Below, one piece after another: positions 7,892-18,364 of a stretch of 64,000 bases of DNA. Made by a program: the position numbers and the translations under genes. Source of the DNA: Paludibacter sp. (GTDB lineage Bacteria > Bacteroidota > Bacteroidia > Bacteroidales > Paludibacteraceae); contig JAAFGX010000012.1 of the NCBI GenBank assembly GCA_010365115.1, forward strand, positions 1 through 64,000, written 5' to 3'. Below the pieces are notes generated by a model that worked only from the letters and a program-made list of their open reading frames with translations, was not told the DNA's origin and ran no database searches. Numbering within the stretch: the stretch's first letter is position 1; every line of letters starts with the position of its first letter.

Positions 7892-10800
7892 TTAGTTTGC
7901 TCCGTGACAGTTTTTGAATTTCTTGCCACTACCGCATGGACAAGGATCGTTGCGTCCAACTTTTTTCTCCACATGAATAGGTTGTGGTTTTTGAATCTCA
8001 CGCGTATCTTGTTTTGTGGGATCACCACCGCCAACTTCATCTTTTTGAGTACGGAATTTACTCATATCCATACGCTGAGTTGGTCGGGCTTCACGCACTT
8101 GTTCAGGCTCACGTACCGGAATTTGACCACGCATTAAAATGGCAAGGATTTTACGGTTAATTGAATCAACCATTTCTTTGAATAATCCGTAAGATTCTAG
8201 TTTGTAAATTAAAAGCGGATCTTTTTGTTCGTAGCTTGCATTTTGAACCGAATTACGTAATTCGTCTAGTTGACGTAAATGCTCTTTCCATTCATCGTCA
8301 ATTACATATAATAATGTTTGTTTTTCAAAAGCTTTTACAACTTCGCGTGCTTCAGTTTTATAAGCAGTTTCCAAATGGGTGGTAATATTGAAAACTCGTT
8401 TTCCATCTGTTACAGGAATTAATATGTTTTCGTATTGTTTTCCACGTTCTTCATACACTTGTTTAATAACAGGAAAAGCAACAGTTGCAAGCTTATCCAT
8501 TTTTCGTTTGAAAGTTTCAACAGCTGAAATTGTTACTTTATCGGCTAACGTGTTTGCTTTTGATGAATTGAATTCTTCTTCTGCGAATGGGACATCCATT
8601 GCAAAAGTTTTCAATAATGATTCTTCTAGTTCATAAAAATCGCCATTGTTTTTTGCAGAATCCACAATATTGTCAGACGAATCATAAATCATATTGCTGA
8701 TATCTACTCCAATACGTTCGCCCATTAATGCATGGCGGCGTTTAGAATAAACTACTTCACGTTGCGAGTTCATAACATCATCATATTCAAGCAAACGTTT
8801 ACGTATTCCGAAGTTATTTTCTTCCACTTTCTTTTGTGCACGTTCTATGGATTTCGAAATCATCGAATGTTCAATCATTTCGCCTTCTTCAAAACCGAGT
8901 TTGTCCATAATACCCGAAATACGTTCTGAACCAAACAAGCGCATCAAATCATCTTCCAATGAAACATAAAAGATAGAAGATCCGGGATCGCCCTGACGGC
9001 CGGCACGACCACGTAATTGGCGGTCGACACGACGGCTTTCGTGACGTTCTGTACCAATAATTGCTAAACCGCCTGCATCTTTAACTTCTGTAGTCAATTT
9101 AATATCTGTACCACGCCCAGCCATGTTGGTGGCAATGGTTACAGTTCCTTTTTGACCGGCTTCTGCCACAATATCCGCCTCGCGCTGGTGAAGCTTGGCA
9201 TTCAATACATTGTGTTTAATTTTACGACCAGTCAACATACGACTTAGTAATTCCGAAATTTCTACTGATGTTGTTCCGACCAAAACCGGACGTCCAGCTG
9301 CCACTAAACGATCAATTTCTTCTATTACTGCTGTATATTTTTCACGTTTTGTTTTATAAACGCGGTCTTCCATATCTTTACGCGCGATGGGGCGATTAGT
9401 TGGAATCACTACCACATCTAATTTGTAGATATCCCATAATTCACCAGCTTCTGTTTCTGCAGTACCAGTCATACCCGAAAGTTTGTGGTACATACGGAAG
9501 TAATTCTGCAATGTAATAGTAGCAAATGTTTGTGTTGCAGCCTCAACCTGAACTCGTTCTTTAGCTTCTATGGCCTGATGCAAACCGTCGGAATAACGGC
9601 GACCATCCATTATACGTCCTGTTTGTTCATCTACAATTTTTACTTTGTTATCCATTAAAACATATTCTACATCTTTCTCAAATAATGTGTATGCTTTCAA
9701 TAACTGGTTTATAGTATGAACACGTTCTGATTTTACAGAATAGTTTTGAAGAATTTCGTCTTTTTTAGATTGTCGTTCTTCTGGTGTAATAGATTTATCT
9801 TTTTCAAGATCTGCAATTTCACTTCCAACGTCAGGCAATACAAAGAAAAGCGAATCATCCGAATCATCAGTAATTAAATCAATACCTTTATCAGTAAGTT
9901 CTATTGAATTGTTTTTTTCATCGATAACAAAATATAACGGATCAGTAGCAATGTGCATGTTCCGGTTATTTTCCTGCATATAAAACTCTTCGGTTTTAAG
10001 CAACAAAGCTTTTATTCCTTGTTCGCTCAGGTATTTAATCAACGGTTTGTTTTTAGGCATTCCTTTGTATGAGCGGAACAATGTTAATGCGCCTTCTTCC
10101 TGTATTTTTTTATCTTCTGATTTCAACAGGTTGCGGGCATCAGCTAAGTATTTAGTTGCTAGCGTTTTTTGGGTGTTTACCAGGCGTTCTACTTTGGGAC
10201 GTAAATCTTCAAATAGTTGATCTTCGCCTTTTGGAACCGGACCCGAAATAATCAATGGTGTACGTGCATCGTCAATCAAAACGGAGTCAACCTCATCCAC
10301 AATAGCATAATTATGTTTGCGTTGTACCAGATCTTCGGCACTGGTTGCCATATTATCGCGTAAATAATCGAAACCGAATTCGTTATTTGTTCCAAAAGTA
10401 ATATCTGCCAAATAAGCCTGACGTCGTTCTTCTGAATTTGGACGGTGCCTGTCAATACAATCCACGCTTAATCCATGGAACATATACAATGGTCCCATCC
10501 ATTCCGAGTCACGTTTTGATAAATAATCGTTTACAGTAACCAAATGTACACCTCTGCGGGTCAATGCATTTAGAAATACTGGTAATGTTGCTACCAATGT
10601 TTTTCCTTCACCGGTACCCATTTCCGATATTTTTCCTTTGTGCAAAACCACTCCACCAAACAGTTGTACATCGTAATGTACCATTTCCCATTTAATGAGG
10701 TTTCCGCCGGCTGTCCATTGGTTTTTATAATGTGCTTTATCACCTTCAATAGTTACAAAATCATGTTTAGCGGCCAAATCACGATCAAATTCTGTAGCTG

Positions 10801-11188
10801 TAACAACTATTTCAGAGTTCTCTGTCAAACGGCGGGCAGTATCTTTTATAATACTGAAAGCTTCCGGTAGTACTTCATCTAAAATAACTTCATATTTGTC
10901 AGTGACTTCTTTTTCAAGTTTGTCAATTTCTGCATAATTTTTTTCACGAAGATCAATTTCCGTTTCAACTATATCGGCTTTCAATTCAGCAATACGACTC
11001 ACCTCAATTGCCACATACTCCTGAATCTTTACTTTAAGTTCTTCTGTACGTGCACGCAATTCATCATTTGATAATCTGCTAATTTCATCATAAACCGCTT
11101 TTATTTTTTCAACAAAAGGAGTCATTTCTTTTAGGTCGCGTTGGGCTTTGTTGCCTAAAATTTTTCTTAAAAAGTCATTAAAAGCCAT
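7892..11188 (-). CDS. secA: Protein translocase ATPase SecA
   Basis: This is the motor that pushes preproteins through SecYEG. The 1098 residues exceed the E. coli length (901), as is usual in Bacteroidota; extra sequence lies around residues 330-480 between the nucleotide-binding and preprotein-binding parts. The Walker A motif ([10 protein letters not shown]), DEAD-type [10 protein letters not shown], helicase motifs ([32 protein letters not shown]) and the C-terminal zinc site [14 protein letters not shown] are all present. The gene has its own promoter and is divergent from ppc. Confidence 0.98.
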   Translation of the reverse strand: MAFNDFLRKILGNKAQRDLKEMTPFVEKIKAVYDEISRLSNDELRARTEELKVKIQEYVAIEVSRIAELKADIVETEIDLREKNYAEIDKLEKEVTDKYEVILDEVLPEAFSIIKDTARRLTENSEIVVTATEFDRDLAAKHDFVTIEGDKAHYKNQWTAGGNLIKWEMVHYDVQLFGGVVLHKGKISEMGTGEGKTLVATLPVFLNALTRRGVHLVTVNDYLSKRDSEWMGPLYMFHGLSVDCIDRHRPNSEERRQAYLADITFGTNNEFGFDYLRDNMATSAEDLVQRKHNYAIVDEVDSVLIDDARTPLIISGPVPKGEDQLFEDLRPKVERLVNTQKTLATKYLADARNLLKSEDKKIQEEGALTLFRSYKGMPKNKPLIKYLSEQGIKALLLKTEEFYMQENNRNMHIATDPLYFVIDEKNNSIELTDKGIDLITDDSDDSLFFVLPDVGSEIADLEKDKSITPEERQSKKDEILQNYSVKSERVHTINQLLKAYTLFEKDVEYVLMDNKVKIVDEQTGRIMDGRRYSDGLHQAIEAKERVQVEAATQTFATITLQNYFRMYHKLSGMTGTAETEAGELWDIYKLDVVVIPTNRPIARKDMEDRVYKTKREKYTAVIEEIDRLVAAGRPVLVGTTSVEISELLSRMLTGRKIKHNVLNAKLHQREADIVAEAGQKGTVTIATNMAGRGTDIKLTTEVKDAGGLAIIGTERHESRRVDRQLRGRAGRQGDPGSSIFYVSLEDDLMRLFGSERISGIMDKLGFEEGEMIEHSMISKSIERAQKKVEENNFGIRKRLLEYDDVMNSQREVVYSKRRHALMGERIGVDISNMIYDSSDNIVDSAKNNGDFYELEESLLKTFAMDVPFAEEEFNSSKANTLADKVTISAVETFKRKMDKLATVAFPVIKQVYEERGKQYENILIPVTDGKRVFNITTHLETAYKTEAREVVKAFEKQTLLYVIDDEWKEHLRQLDELRNSVQNASYEQKDPLLIYKLESYGLFKEMVDSINRKILAILMRGQIPVREPEQVREARPTQRMDMSKFRTQKDEVGGGDPTKQDTREIQKPQPIHVEKKVGRNDPCPCGSGKKFKNCHGAN

Positions 11189-11256
11189 ATAATTCTATGT
11201 TTTTATATTTGTATTGTCGTGTATAAAATATTTATAATTTTCAGCAAAAAGAGAGA

Positions 11257-11264
11257 CAAAGGTA
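11257..11264 (-). promoter_or_regulatory. secA promoter -7 box
   Basis: TACCTTTG on the minus strand, about 70 bp ahead of secA, fits TAnnTTTG. The rest of the 302-bp secA-ppc gap is AT-rich. On the ppc side I see only TTTGTAAACAAA-like near-palindromic sequence at 11438-11449 and no clean promoter. Confidence 0.6.
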
Positions 11265-11490
11265 CTCTTTTTTTTTGTTTTCCGAAATACTAAATTTTAC
11301 TTATTTTTAATGTACTTTTGATTGATTATTGAATGTTACTTAGACCTCCAAAATTTAGAATGTTATTTAGGGTTATTCATCATTTTAAATTTTTTATTTT
11401 AAAAAAAATAGGTCATTTTCAAGTGGAAATATAAATTTTTGTAAACAAATAAATCTTGTAAACTGTTTAATCTAAAAATGTTTAAAAAGT

Positions 11491-14250
11491 ATGGATACAT
11501 TAAAAATAGTACAAAATAAATTACCAAAAGTATATGATGATCTAGAATTTTTGCTGATTTGCTTAAAAGAGGTGATGATAGAATCGGACGAAACTGAATT
11601 GGCAAATGATATTCCTTGGATTTCTTCCACTAAAGACTTTGATCTTAATACTTTTACCGAAAAACAACTCCATTTATATTCTACTTGTTTTCAACTACTT
11701 AATATAGCTGAAGTTAATGGTGCTGTACAAAATAGACGCAAAAGGGAGAATGAAAAATCGATGGCCGACATTAATGGTTTATGGTCATATAACCTCGAAT
11801 TGCTGAAGCAAAATGGATTTACTGCTGATGAAATTGTATCTCAACTGCCAAAAATACACGTTGAGCCTGTACTGACTGCACACCCTACTGAAGCAAAACG
11901 CACTGTGATGCTGGAACATTTGCGTGAACTTTACTTATTGGTAGTAAAACGCGAAAACAAGATGTATAGTAAAATGGAGCAAGAGCAGATACGAAAGAAT
12001 ATAAAAATTACATTGCACCGCATCTGGCGAACCTCAGATATTTATACCGAAAAACCGGATGTGAGTTCTGAACTCGACAATATTACACATTACCTCTCAC
12101 AAGTATTCCCCGAAGTTATAAAGCTTCATGACAGGCATTTGATTCAGGCTTGGGAAGCGGCAGGATTCAAAAGGAACTTGATTCAAAAAGCGAATAGTTT
12201 TCCGAAAATTACTTTTGGCAATTGGGTCGGCGGCGACAGAGATGGACACCCTTTGGTTACTGCTTCTGTAACCCGTAACACTTTATTTAAATTGCGTGAG
12301 AAAGCTTTTGAAGTCATTCGCAAGGAATTATTAGGCCTTCAGAAAAACCTCAGTTTCAGTTTTACCATTCACCAGCTATCTCCCGAATTACGAAAAAGAT
12401 ATTCGTTTATTTACCAAGATCTTAAAAAAATACATGGCAGTTATACATTGGAGTACAAAAATGAAGTTTTTAAGCAATTTGTTGAATTTATTATTGTTAA
12501 AATGCCTATTGTTGTTTCGAATAACAAGTTCAATGAAGGTGAACTAACTTATCGCTTACCTTCAGAGCTAATTGACGATTTATACTTGTTGAAGAAAGAC
12601 CTAATTGCTTTAGGGGCTTCAGAAATAGCATATACTGATATGAATGATGCCATTAGAGTGGTCAGCACATTCGGATTTCATCTGGCCAAACTGGATATTC
12701 GTCAAAATAGCCAATTCAATGAATTAGCATTGTCGCAGCTAATGAATGCTGCACAATTAGATGGTGACGGCTTTTTTCCATTGGAACTAAATGATAAGAT
12801 TGAATTTGTGAATAAAGAATTAAATTCAAGTCGTCCATTTACACTCCCAGCTACACAGTTGGAAACTGAGGCAAAAGCATCAATCGATTGCTACCGAATT
12901 GTATGTGAGCATATTAACAAGTATGGTCAAGAAGCAATCGGATCTCTTATTGTGAGTATGACCCGAAACGTTTACGATTTATTGGTGGTGTATCTTTTGG
13001 AACGTGAGGCTGGATTATTGGTTAATACGCCCGATGGTTTGGCTTCTCAAATTCCGTTGGTACCACTTTTCGAAACCATTGATGATTTGGTAAATAGTTC
13101 ACAAATCTTGGATGATTTCTTATCACACCCGATTACCAAAAATAGCCTCAAATGGCAGCAGAAAAGTAATGGTGCAGATTATATGTTACAACAAGTAATG
13201 ATAGGATACAGCGACAGCAACAAAGATGGAGGCATTTTTGCCAGTCAGTGGTATTTGCATCAGGCGCAATCGCAGTTGGTCGAAATTGGTCGTAAGCATA
13301 ACGTAAAAATTCGCTTTTTCCATGGAAAAGGAGGATCTATCAGTCGAGGCGCGGGACCTACGCACTGGTTTTTGAGAGCACTTCCACCTGGCTCTATAAA
13401 TGGGGATCTCCGCTTGACCGAGCAAGGTGAAACTATTGAAAGAAAGTATGCAAACAAGAACAATGCGTTGTATAACATTGAGTTACTTACTGCCGGCACC
13501 CTTGCAGCCAGTTTGTTGAGTAGAAATAATGAAAAATATGAACATGCGCTAGCACCTGAATTAAATTACCTTGCCAACCAAAGCATGTTTGTTTATAAGG
13601 AATTGACTCAAGATCCAAATTTTATTAAGTTTTATGAGAAAGCTACTCCTATAGATGCCATTGAGCAAAGCAAAATTGGTAGCCGTCCTTCAAGAAGGAC
13701 TGGTACACGGAGCCTTTCAGACTTGCGGGCTATTCCATGGGTTTTCAGCTGGAGTCAATGCCGGTTTAATATTACAAGTTGGTACGGCGTAGGCACTACT
13801 CTGGAGAAAATGAGTCAAGAAGAGCCTCAAAAATTTGAACGCTTGCGTAAATCTGTTCAAATCGATCCATTTATCCGGTATGTGTTGACCAATGTGGATT
13901 CTAGCATTGCATCGTCCGATGAAAAAATTTTTAGAAAATATGCTGAATTAGCTTCTGATGTTCCAGGCAGTATTGTTATTTTCAATAAATTATCTGAAGA
14001 ATTGAACAGAACCAGGCGCATGATAGATGTGTTGTTGAATATAGCACTTGTTGATAGACGCACCAACCACTATTATTCAACCCTGCTCAGATCGGAAGCA
14101 ATGGAACCACTTCATGAGCAACAGATTTTCTTGCTGAAAAAATGGCGTTTGCTAACTGCAGAAGGAAAAACGGAGGAAGCTGATCCAATTTTGGTCGAGC
14201 TTTTACGTTGTATAAATGCCATTGCAGGGGCCATAGGTTTTACGGGTTAA
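11491..14250 (+). CDS. ppc: Phosphoenolpyruvate carboxylase
   Basis: This cytosolic enzyme joins bicarbonate to PEP to make oxaloacetate, an anaplerotic step. The 919 residues are full length. The catalytic His lies in VLTAHPTEAKRTVML near residue 130; GNWVGGDRDGHPLVT, MIGYSDSNKDGGIFAS, FFHGKGGSISRGAGPTH and the allosteric and catalytic region RPSRRTGTRSLSDLRAIPWV follow in order. It ends in the typical -TG. A carbonic anhydrase gene follows 54 bp later, which would supply the bicarbonate substrate. Confidence 0.97.
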   Translation: MDTLKIVQNKLPKVYDDLEFLLICLKEVMIESDETELANDIPWISSTKDFDLNTFTEKQLHLYSTCFQLLNIAEVNGAVQNRRKRENEKSMADINGLWSYNLELLKQNGFTADEIVSQLPKIHVEPVLTAHPTEAKRTVMLEHLRELYLLVVKRENKMYSKMEQEQIRKNIKITLHRIWRTSDIYTEKPDVSSELDNITHYLSQVFPEVIKLHDRHLIQAWEAAGFKRNLIQKANSFPKITFGNWVGGDRDGHPLVTASVTRNTLFKLREKAFEVIRKELLGLQKNLSFSFTIHQLSPELRKRYSFIYQDLKKIHGSYTLEYKNEVFKQFVEFIIVKMPIVVSNNKFNEGELTYRLPSELIDDLYLLKKDLIALGASEIAYTDMNDAIRVVSTFGFHLAKLDIRQNSQFNELALSQLMNAAQLDGDGFFPLELNDKIEFVNKELNSSRPFTLPATQLETEAKASIDCYRIVCEHINKYGQEAIGSLIVSMTRNVYDLLVVYLLEREAGLLVNTPDGLASQIPLVPLFETIDDLVNSSQILDDFLSHPITKNSLKWQQKSNGADYMLQQVMIGYSDSNKDGGIFASQWYLHQAQSQLVEIGRKHNVKIRFFHGKGGSISRGAGPTHWFLRALPPGSINGDLRLTEQGETIERKYANKNNALYNIELLTAGTLAASLLSRNNEKYEHALAPELNYLANQSMFVYKELTQDPNFIKFYEKATPIDAIEQSKIGSRPSRRTGTRSLSDLRAIPWVFSWSQCRFNITSWYGVGTTLEKMSQEEPQKFERLRKSVQIDPFIRYVLTNVDSSIASSDEKIFRKYAELASDVPGSIVIFNKLSEELNRTRRMIDVLLNIALVDRRTNHYYSTLLRSEAMEPLHEQQIFLLKKWRLLTAEGKTEEADPILVELLRCINAIAGAIGFTG

Positions 14251-14304
14251 GTTACAACAGATCAAAGACTAAATGAAGATTATAGGCTATAAAAAATTGA
14301 TACA

Positions 14305-14931
14305 ATGAATATTAAACAAATTTTTAAGAACAATGATGAATGGATCAGTGAAAAACTCAAAACTGATAAAAAATACTTCGAGAACTTATATCTTGGACAA
14401 AGTCCTGAAATACTTTACATTGGATGTTCAGATAGTCGTGTATCAGCAGAAGAACTAATGGGAGTAAAGCCTGGTGAAGTTTTTGTTCATAGGAATATTG
14501 CGAATATGGTCTCAAATATTGACCTAAGTGCCATGTCGGTAGTTACTTACGCAGTTACACATTTGAAGGTAAAACACATAATTGTTTGCGGGCATTACTA
14601 CTGTGGTGGGGTCAAGGCAGCCATGCAGTCATCTGATTTAGGAATTCTAAATCCCTGGCTGCGAAATATAAGGGATGTGTATCGCCTTCACAAGGATGAA
14701 CTGAACTTTATTGTAAACGAAGAGGAAAAATACAAAAGATTAGTAGAACTGAACGTACAAGAACAATGTGTGAACGTGATTAAAACCTCCGATGTTCAAA
14801 AAGCTTATTCTGAAAGACAATTGACTGTTCACGGCTGGGTTTTTGATATTAAAACCGGTAAATTAATTGACCTTAAAATTGATTTTGATAATATTCTAAA
14901 GCATATCATGGAAATTTACCGAATTATTTAA
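14305..14931 (+). CDS. can: Beta-class carbonic anhydrase
   Basis: The enzyme interconverts CO2 and bicarbonate. Its 208 residues carry the zinc ligands and catalytic dyad of the beta class: Cys-Asp-Ser-Arg in YIGCSDSRVSAEE near residue 41, and His and Cys in VCGHYYCGGVKAA near residues 98-101. It lies 54 bp after ppc on the same strand and is followed by a terminator, so ppc-can looks like one bicarbonate-fixing transcript. Confidence 0.95.
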   Translation: MNIKQIFKNNDEWISEKLKTDKKYFENLYLGQSPEILYIGCSDSRVSAEELMGVKPGEVFVHRNIANMVSNIDLSAMSVVTYAVTHLKVKHIIVCGHYYCGGVKAAMQSSDLGILNPWLRNIRDVYRLHKDELNFIVNEEEKYKRLVELNVQEQCVNVIKTSDVQKAYSERQLTVHGWVFDIKTGKLIDLKIDFDNILKHIMEIYRII

Positions 14932-14932
14932 A

Positions 14933-14966
14933 AAAAGACGCTCCGAAATGTTCCGAAACGTCTTTT
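14933..14966 (+). terminator. Terminator of ppc-can
   Basis: AAAAGACG pairs with CGTCTTTT across an 18-nt loop, and a T-rich tail follows. It begins 2 nt after the can stop codon. Confidence 0.75.
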
Positions 14967-14972
14967 CTTAAT

Positions 14973-14993
14973 CCCCCTTCGGAGGTTGGGGGC
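14973..14993. repeat. G/C-rich palindromic dispersed repeat, copy 3
   Basis: CCCCC and GGGGG flank TTCGGAGGTT. On the minus strand this reads as a divergent form of the CCCCTAACCCCTAAAGGGG element near lgt. It starts 5 nt beyond the fabG stop codon, the same relation copy 2 has to secA. Confidence 0.6.
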
Positions 14994-14997
14994 TATA

Positions 14998-15744
14998 TTA
15001 GGTATTCATTCCACCACAAACGGCAATTACCTGTCCGCTTACGTAGCTAGATAAATCAGAAGCTAGGAAAAGAGTAACTTTTGCTACTTCATCTGGACTT
15101 CCACCACGACGCAAAGGAATTACTTCATTCCATTTTGCACGTTGTTCATCAGTTAATGCATGTGTCATTTCTGTTTCGATAAAGCCTGGAGCAATTGCAT
15201 TTGCACGAATTCCACGAGATCCCAATTCTTTGGCTACCGATTTTGCCAAACCAATCATGCCAGCTTTGGAAGCTGAATAGTTAGATTGACCTGCATTACC
15301 GGAAACACCAACTACCGAACTCATATTAATGATACTTCCTGATTTTTGTTTCATCATTACCGGAGTACAAGCGTGTATAAAGTTAAAAGCAGATTTTAGG
15401 TTTACATTGATGACTGCATCCCATTGCATTTCGCTCATGCGCATCATCAATCCGTCTTTTGTAATACCTGCATTGTTTACCAACACATCCACACGACCGA
15501 ATTCTTTTACAATAGCATCAACCACAGTATGTGTTTCTTCAAAATTGGCTGCATTGGATGCATATCCTTTTGCTCTTACACCGTAAGCTTCAATTTCTTT
15601 TTGAGTGTTTAACGCATTTTCATCGATAACTAAATCGGTGAATGCAATATCAGCACCTTCGCTGGCTAATTTCAAAGCAATAGCTTTTCCAATTCCACGT
15701 GCAGCACCGGTTACGATAGCTACTTTTCCTTCCAATAATTTCAT
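14998..15744 (-). CDS. fabG: 3-oxoacyl-[acyl-carrier-protein] reductase
   Basis: This NADPH-dependent reductase acts in fatty-acid elongation. The 248 residues give a classical short-chain dehydrogenase: TGAARGIGKAIA cofactor motif near residue 12, NNAG near 90, catalytic Ser (MSSVVGVSGNAGQ), and YSASK with Tyr and Lys near 156-160, ending VSGQVIAVCGGMNT. The length and GMNT-type end are typical of FabG. It has its own promoter at 15790-15797. Confidence 0.93.
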   Translation of the reverse strand: MKLLEGKVAIVTGAARGIGKAIALKLASEGADIAFTDLVIDENALNTQKEIEAYGVRAKGYASNAANFEETHTVVDAIVKEFGRVDVLVNNAGITKDGLMMRMSEMQWDAVINVNLKSAFNFIHACTPVMMKQKSGSIINMSSVVGVSGNAGQSNYSASKAGMIGLAKSVAKELGSRGIRANAIAPGFIETEMTHALTDEQRAKWNEVIPLRRGGSPDEVAKVTLFLASDLSSYVSGQVIAVCGGMNT

Positions 15745-15789
15745 GTTTATTCTATGTTTTTAAAATGAAGATTTTTAAAATTTCGGGGG

Positions 15790-15797
15790 CAAAGATA
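15790..15797 (-). promoter_or_regulatory. fabG promoter -7 box
   Basis: TATCTTTG on the minus strand, 46 bp ahead of fabG. Confidence 0.6.
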
Positions 15798-15873
15798 GTT
15801 CTTTTTTCATTAAATTGACAAAAAACTGCATAGTTTGTTTGTTTTTGTGCAGAAATAGAACCCTATTAAACGA

Positions 15874-15905
15874 AAAGAATTGCCTAATTTCTCAGGCAAT
15901 TCTTT
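15874..15905 (-). terminator. Terminator of rho
   Basis: AAAGAATTGCC pairs with GGCAATTCTTT across about 10 nt. On the minus strand a short T-run follows. It lies about 40 bp beyond the rho stop. A TATAAACTATATACTATTTAC-type repeat lies between the two (15906-15943). Confidence 0.7.
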
Positions 15906-15942
15906 CTATAAACTATATACTATTTACTATAAACTACTGCTA

Positions 15943-17820
15943 TTATCCGTTCATTGAAACCAAAAACTCATCGTTGTTTTCGGTACGCTCCATCCTCTCT
16001 TTCAAAAATTCCATAGCTTCAAAAGAGTTCATATCGGACAAATGACGACGAAGAATCCACATGCGGTTCAATGTATCTTTATCCAATAATAAATCGTCAC
16101 GACGAGTACTTGAAGCCATAATATCTACAGCAGGGAAAATTCGTTTATTTGACAATTTACGATCTAGTTGAAGCTCCATATTGCCGGTTCCTTTGAATTC
16201 TTCAAAAATTACTTCGTCCATTTTCGAACCTGTTTCTGTTAATGCAGTTGCGATAATAGTTAAACTACCACCATTTTCAATATTACGTGCAGCTCCAAAG
16301 AAACGTTTTGGTTTGTGTAATGCATTGGCATCCACACCACCCGAAAGAATTTTACCTGAGGCAGGAGAAACTGTATTGTAAGCACGAGCCAAACGAGTTA
16401 TGGAGTCAAGCAGAATAACCACATCCTGACCACATTCTACCATGCGTTTTGCTTTTTCGTGAACCATGCTGGCTACTTTTACGTGACGTTCAGCCGGTTC
16501 GTCGAAAGTAGACGAAACCACTTCGGCGCGTACGCTTCGTGCCATATCTGTTACTTCTTCTGGGCGTTCATCTATCAGTAATACAATCATGTATACTTCC
16601 GGATGATTAGCAGCAATAGCGTTTGCAATATCTTTTAGTAAAACCGTTTTACCTGTTTTTGGTTGTGCAACAATTAAACCACGTTGACCTTTTCCAATTG
16701 GTGAGAATAAATCGACGATGCGGGCAGAAAGTGTGTCGTTTTTGCCACTGCAAAGATTGAATTTTGTATCTGGGAAAAGAGGAGTGAGGTGCTCAAACGG
16801 AACACGGTCACGAACATATTCAGGTGAACGACCATTAATTTGAGCTACTTTGATTAGCGGGAAGTATTTTTCACCCTCTTTTGGAGGTCGAATAGCTCCT
16901 TTTACCGTATCACCGGTTTTTAATCCAAAAAGTTTTATTTGTGATTGAGAAACATAAATATCATCCGGAGATGCAAGGTAGTTATAATCAGCTGAACGAA
17001 GGAATCCATAACCGTCAGCCATCATTTCTAATGTTCCCGTACCTTCAAGTATTCCGTCGAAATCAAACTGTTTTTCGCTTTTGTCCGGACGACTCGTGAA
17101 TTTATTTCTGTTATTATTATTGGTATTGCTGTTATTTGGATTAATATTCTGTTTTGGCTTTAACTCTGGTATTTCTACTTTCACTTTAGCATTTTCCAAA
17201 ACACCTTCTACCAATTGTTCCAAAGCCACTTCAGGCACAAATATCGACTCTTCCGATTCAACATCAATTTCTGGTTTATCTTCCAATACAAATACCTTAA
17301 CTGGGGCTGCAATAGTATGTGGTTCTTTAGTTTCCACTTTTTCTACAGGTTGTTTTTGGATAATTGGTTTGGCAGGTTTTGGTTTAGCTTTGTTTGGTTT
17401 TTTAGCTGGTTTTACTTCTGGCTTAGCAACAACATTATCAATAGGTTTCACTTCTAAAAGTGGAGCAACTTCTGCTTTTACCGTTTCTTTTTTTACTATT
17501 TCCGACACTTCTTTTTTTACTACTTTTTGGGTAGGTTTTTCAATAATCGGTTTTGCAGCAAGAGTTCTTTCAACTGTTGCAACTTTTTGATCCGAAGTTT
17601 TCTTTATCGGCACACGTAGTCTTTTTTTACGATCGGCCGATTGAATTTCGTTTGAGATGGTTTTACGTTGCGCATTTACTACGGCTTGTTGGTCTAAAAT
17701 ATCATAGACCAAAGTTTCTTTTTTAGCTGAATTAGTGACTTTTAGTCCTAACTCTGTTGCGATGTCCTTTAGTTCGGACAGTTCTTTCGCATTCAATTGC
17801 AAAATGGTGTAATTACTCAT
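15943..17820 (-). CDS. rho: Transcription termination factor Rho with long N-terminal insert
   Basis: Rho is a hexameric RNA-dependent ATPase. The 625 residues exceed the usual 420 or so. An N-terminal Rho_N domain (residues 1-45) is followed by about 200 low-complexity residues rich in Lys, Pro, Val, Glu and Ala (for example [16 protein letters not shown]) and an Asn-rich run, then the RNA-binding cold-shock fold ([15 protein letters not shown] near residue 262) and the ATPase core with Walker A ([19 protein letters not shown]), Walker B ([15 protein letters not shown]) and the Q/R loops. Long inserts here are common in Bacteroidota. Confidence 0.97.
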   Translation of the reverse strand: MSNYTILQLNAKELSELKDIATELGLKVTNSAKKETLVYDILDQQAVVNAQRKTISNEIQSADRKKRLRVPIKKTSDQKVATVERTLAAKPIIEKPTQKVVKKEVSEIVKKETVKAEVAPLLEVKPIDNVVAKPEVKPAKKPNKAKPKPAKPIIQKQPVEKVETKEPHTIAAPVKVFVLEDKPEIDVESEESIFVPEVALEQLVEGVLENAKVKVEIPELKPKQNINPNNSNTNNNNRNKFTSRPDKSEKQFDFDGILEGTGTLEMMADGYGFLRSADYNYLASPDDIYVSQSQIKLFGLKTGDTVKGAIRPPKEGEKYFPLIKVAQINGRSPEYVRDRVPFEHLTPLFPDTKFNLCSGKNDTLSARIVDLFSPIGKGQRGLIVAQPKTGKTVLLKDIANAIAANHPEVYMIVLLIDERPEEVTDMARSVRAEVVSSTFDEPAERHVKVASMVHEKAKRMVECGQDVVILLDSITRLARAYNTVSPASGKILSGGVDANALHKPKRFFGAARNIENGGSLTIIATALTETGSKMDEVIFEEFKGTGNMELQLDRKLSNKRIFPAVDIMASSTRRDDLLLDKDTLNRMWILRRHLSDMNSFEAMEFLKERMERTENNDEFLVSMNG

Positions 17821-17834
17821 AAAGATGATGAATA

Positions 17835-17930
17835 AACGTTTTTTTGTGGAGATTTTCCTTCCGGAAAAATAACGTTAAATTGTGAATGTATTTTTTTAGA
17901 TTGTTTGACAAAAGCAGGAATGCTTTTGCG
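17835..17930 (-). promoter_or_regulatory. Structured 5' leader of rho
   Basis: In the minus-strand transcript a CAAAAGC/GCTTTTG hairpin (17911-17930) comes first. Then an AACGTT/AACGTT pair (17871-17876 with 17835-17840) encloses a UUUUCC-GGAA-GGAAAA hairpin (17851-17870) with a GNRA-type loop. The start codon follows about 15 nt later. Rho is autoregulated in E. coli, so control through this leader is plausible but unproven. Confidence 0.5.
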
Positions 17931-17944
17931 ATTTGAAAACTTTG

Positions 17945-17952
17945 CAAATTTA
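17945..17952 (-). promoter_or_regulatory. rho promoter -7 box
   Basis: TAAATTTG on the minus strand fits TAnnTTTG and gives a leader of about 120 nt. Confidence 0.5.
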
Positions 17953-18019
17953 CGATTTTATTTTGATAACACAAATATTTAATGTATTTTTATTTAATTT
18001 TAATCAAAAATGAACCTAA

Positions 18020-18324
18020 TTATATTCTATCGATTTTTTTAAAATCTTTTGCTTCAGAAACTACATATTTTATAATCATTTCTCTTTGATCATTTGAAAT
18101 TTTGCACGTTTTTGCATTTTATTTACCAATTTAGGCCACTTTTCGCTGGTAAATTTCGCTGGTTCTTTTAGTTTATGACATCTAATACAAGAGTTCTCAT
18201 ATTCGACTTTACCTAATTTTAGTGAATCGGTTGATGAATTAATTGAATATTTAGGATTCTGTGTATAAATTTAAATTCTACAACTTACAAATAATATAAT
18301 CAAAATCGTATAAAACCTTTTCAT
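18020..18324 (-). pseudogene. Decayed c-type cytochrome lipoprotein
   Basis: From ATG 18324 the minus strand reads a lipoprotein signal (MKRFYTILIILFVSCRI) and then a TAA. The same frame continues past the stop with SLKLGKVEYENSCIRCHKLK, which holds a CxxCH haem site, and then FTSEKWPKLVNKMQKRAKF. A frameshift near 18080 moves the rest, EMIIKYVVSEAKDFKK, to another frame ending at 18020. The order signal, CxxCH, Trp and C-terminal helix is that of small single-haem cytochromes. One nonsense and one frameshift change make it a likely pseudogene. Confidence 0.75.
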
Positions 18325-18364
18325 AATTATTTTCAAATTTAAAAATAATCAAAGAATATAATTG

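Noticed and set aside
17081-17590. 169-codon ORF antisense to rho
   Set aside because: It is a shadow of the low-complexity insert of Rho, which keeps the opposite strand open by composition.
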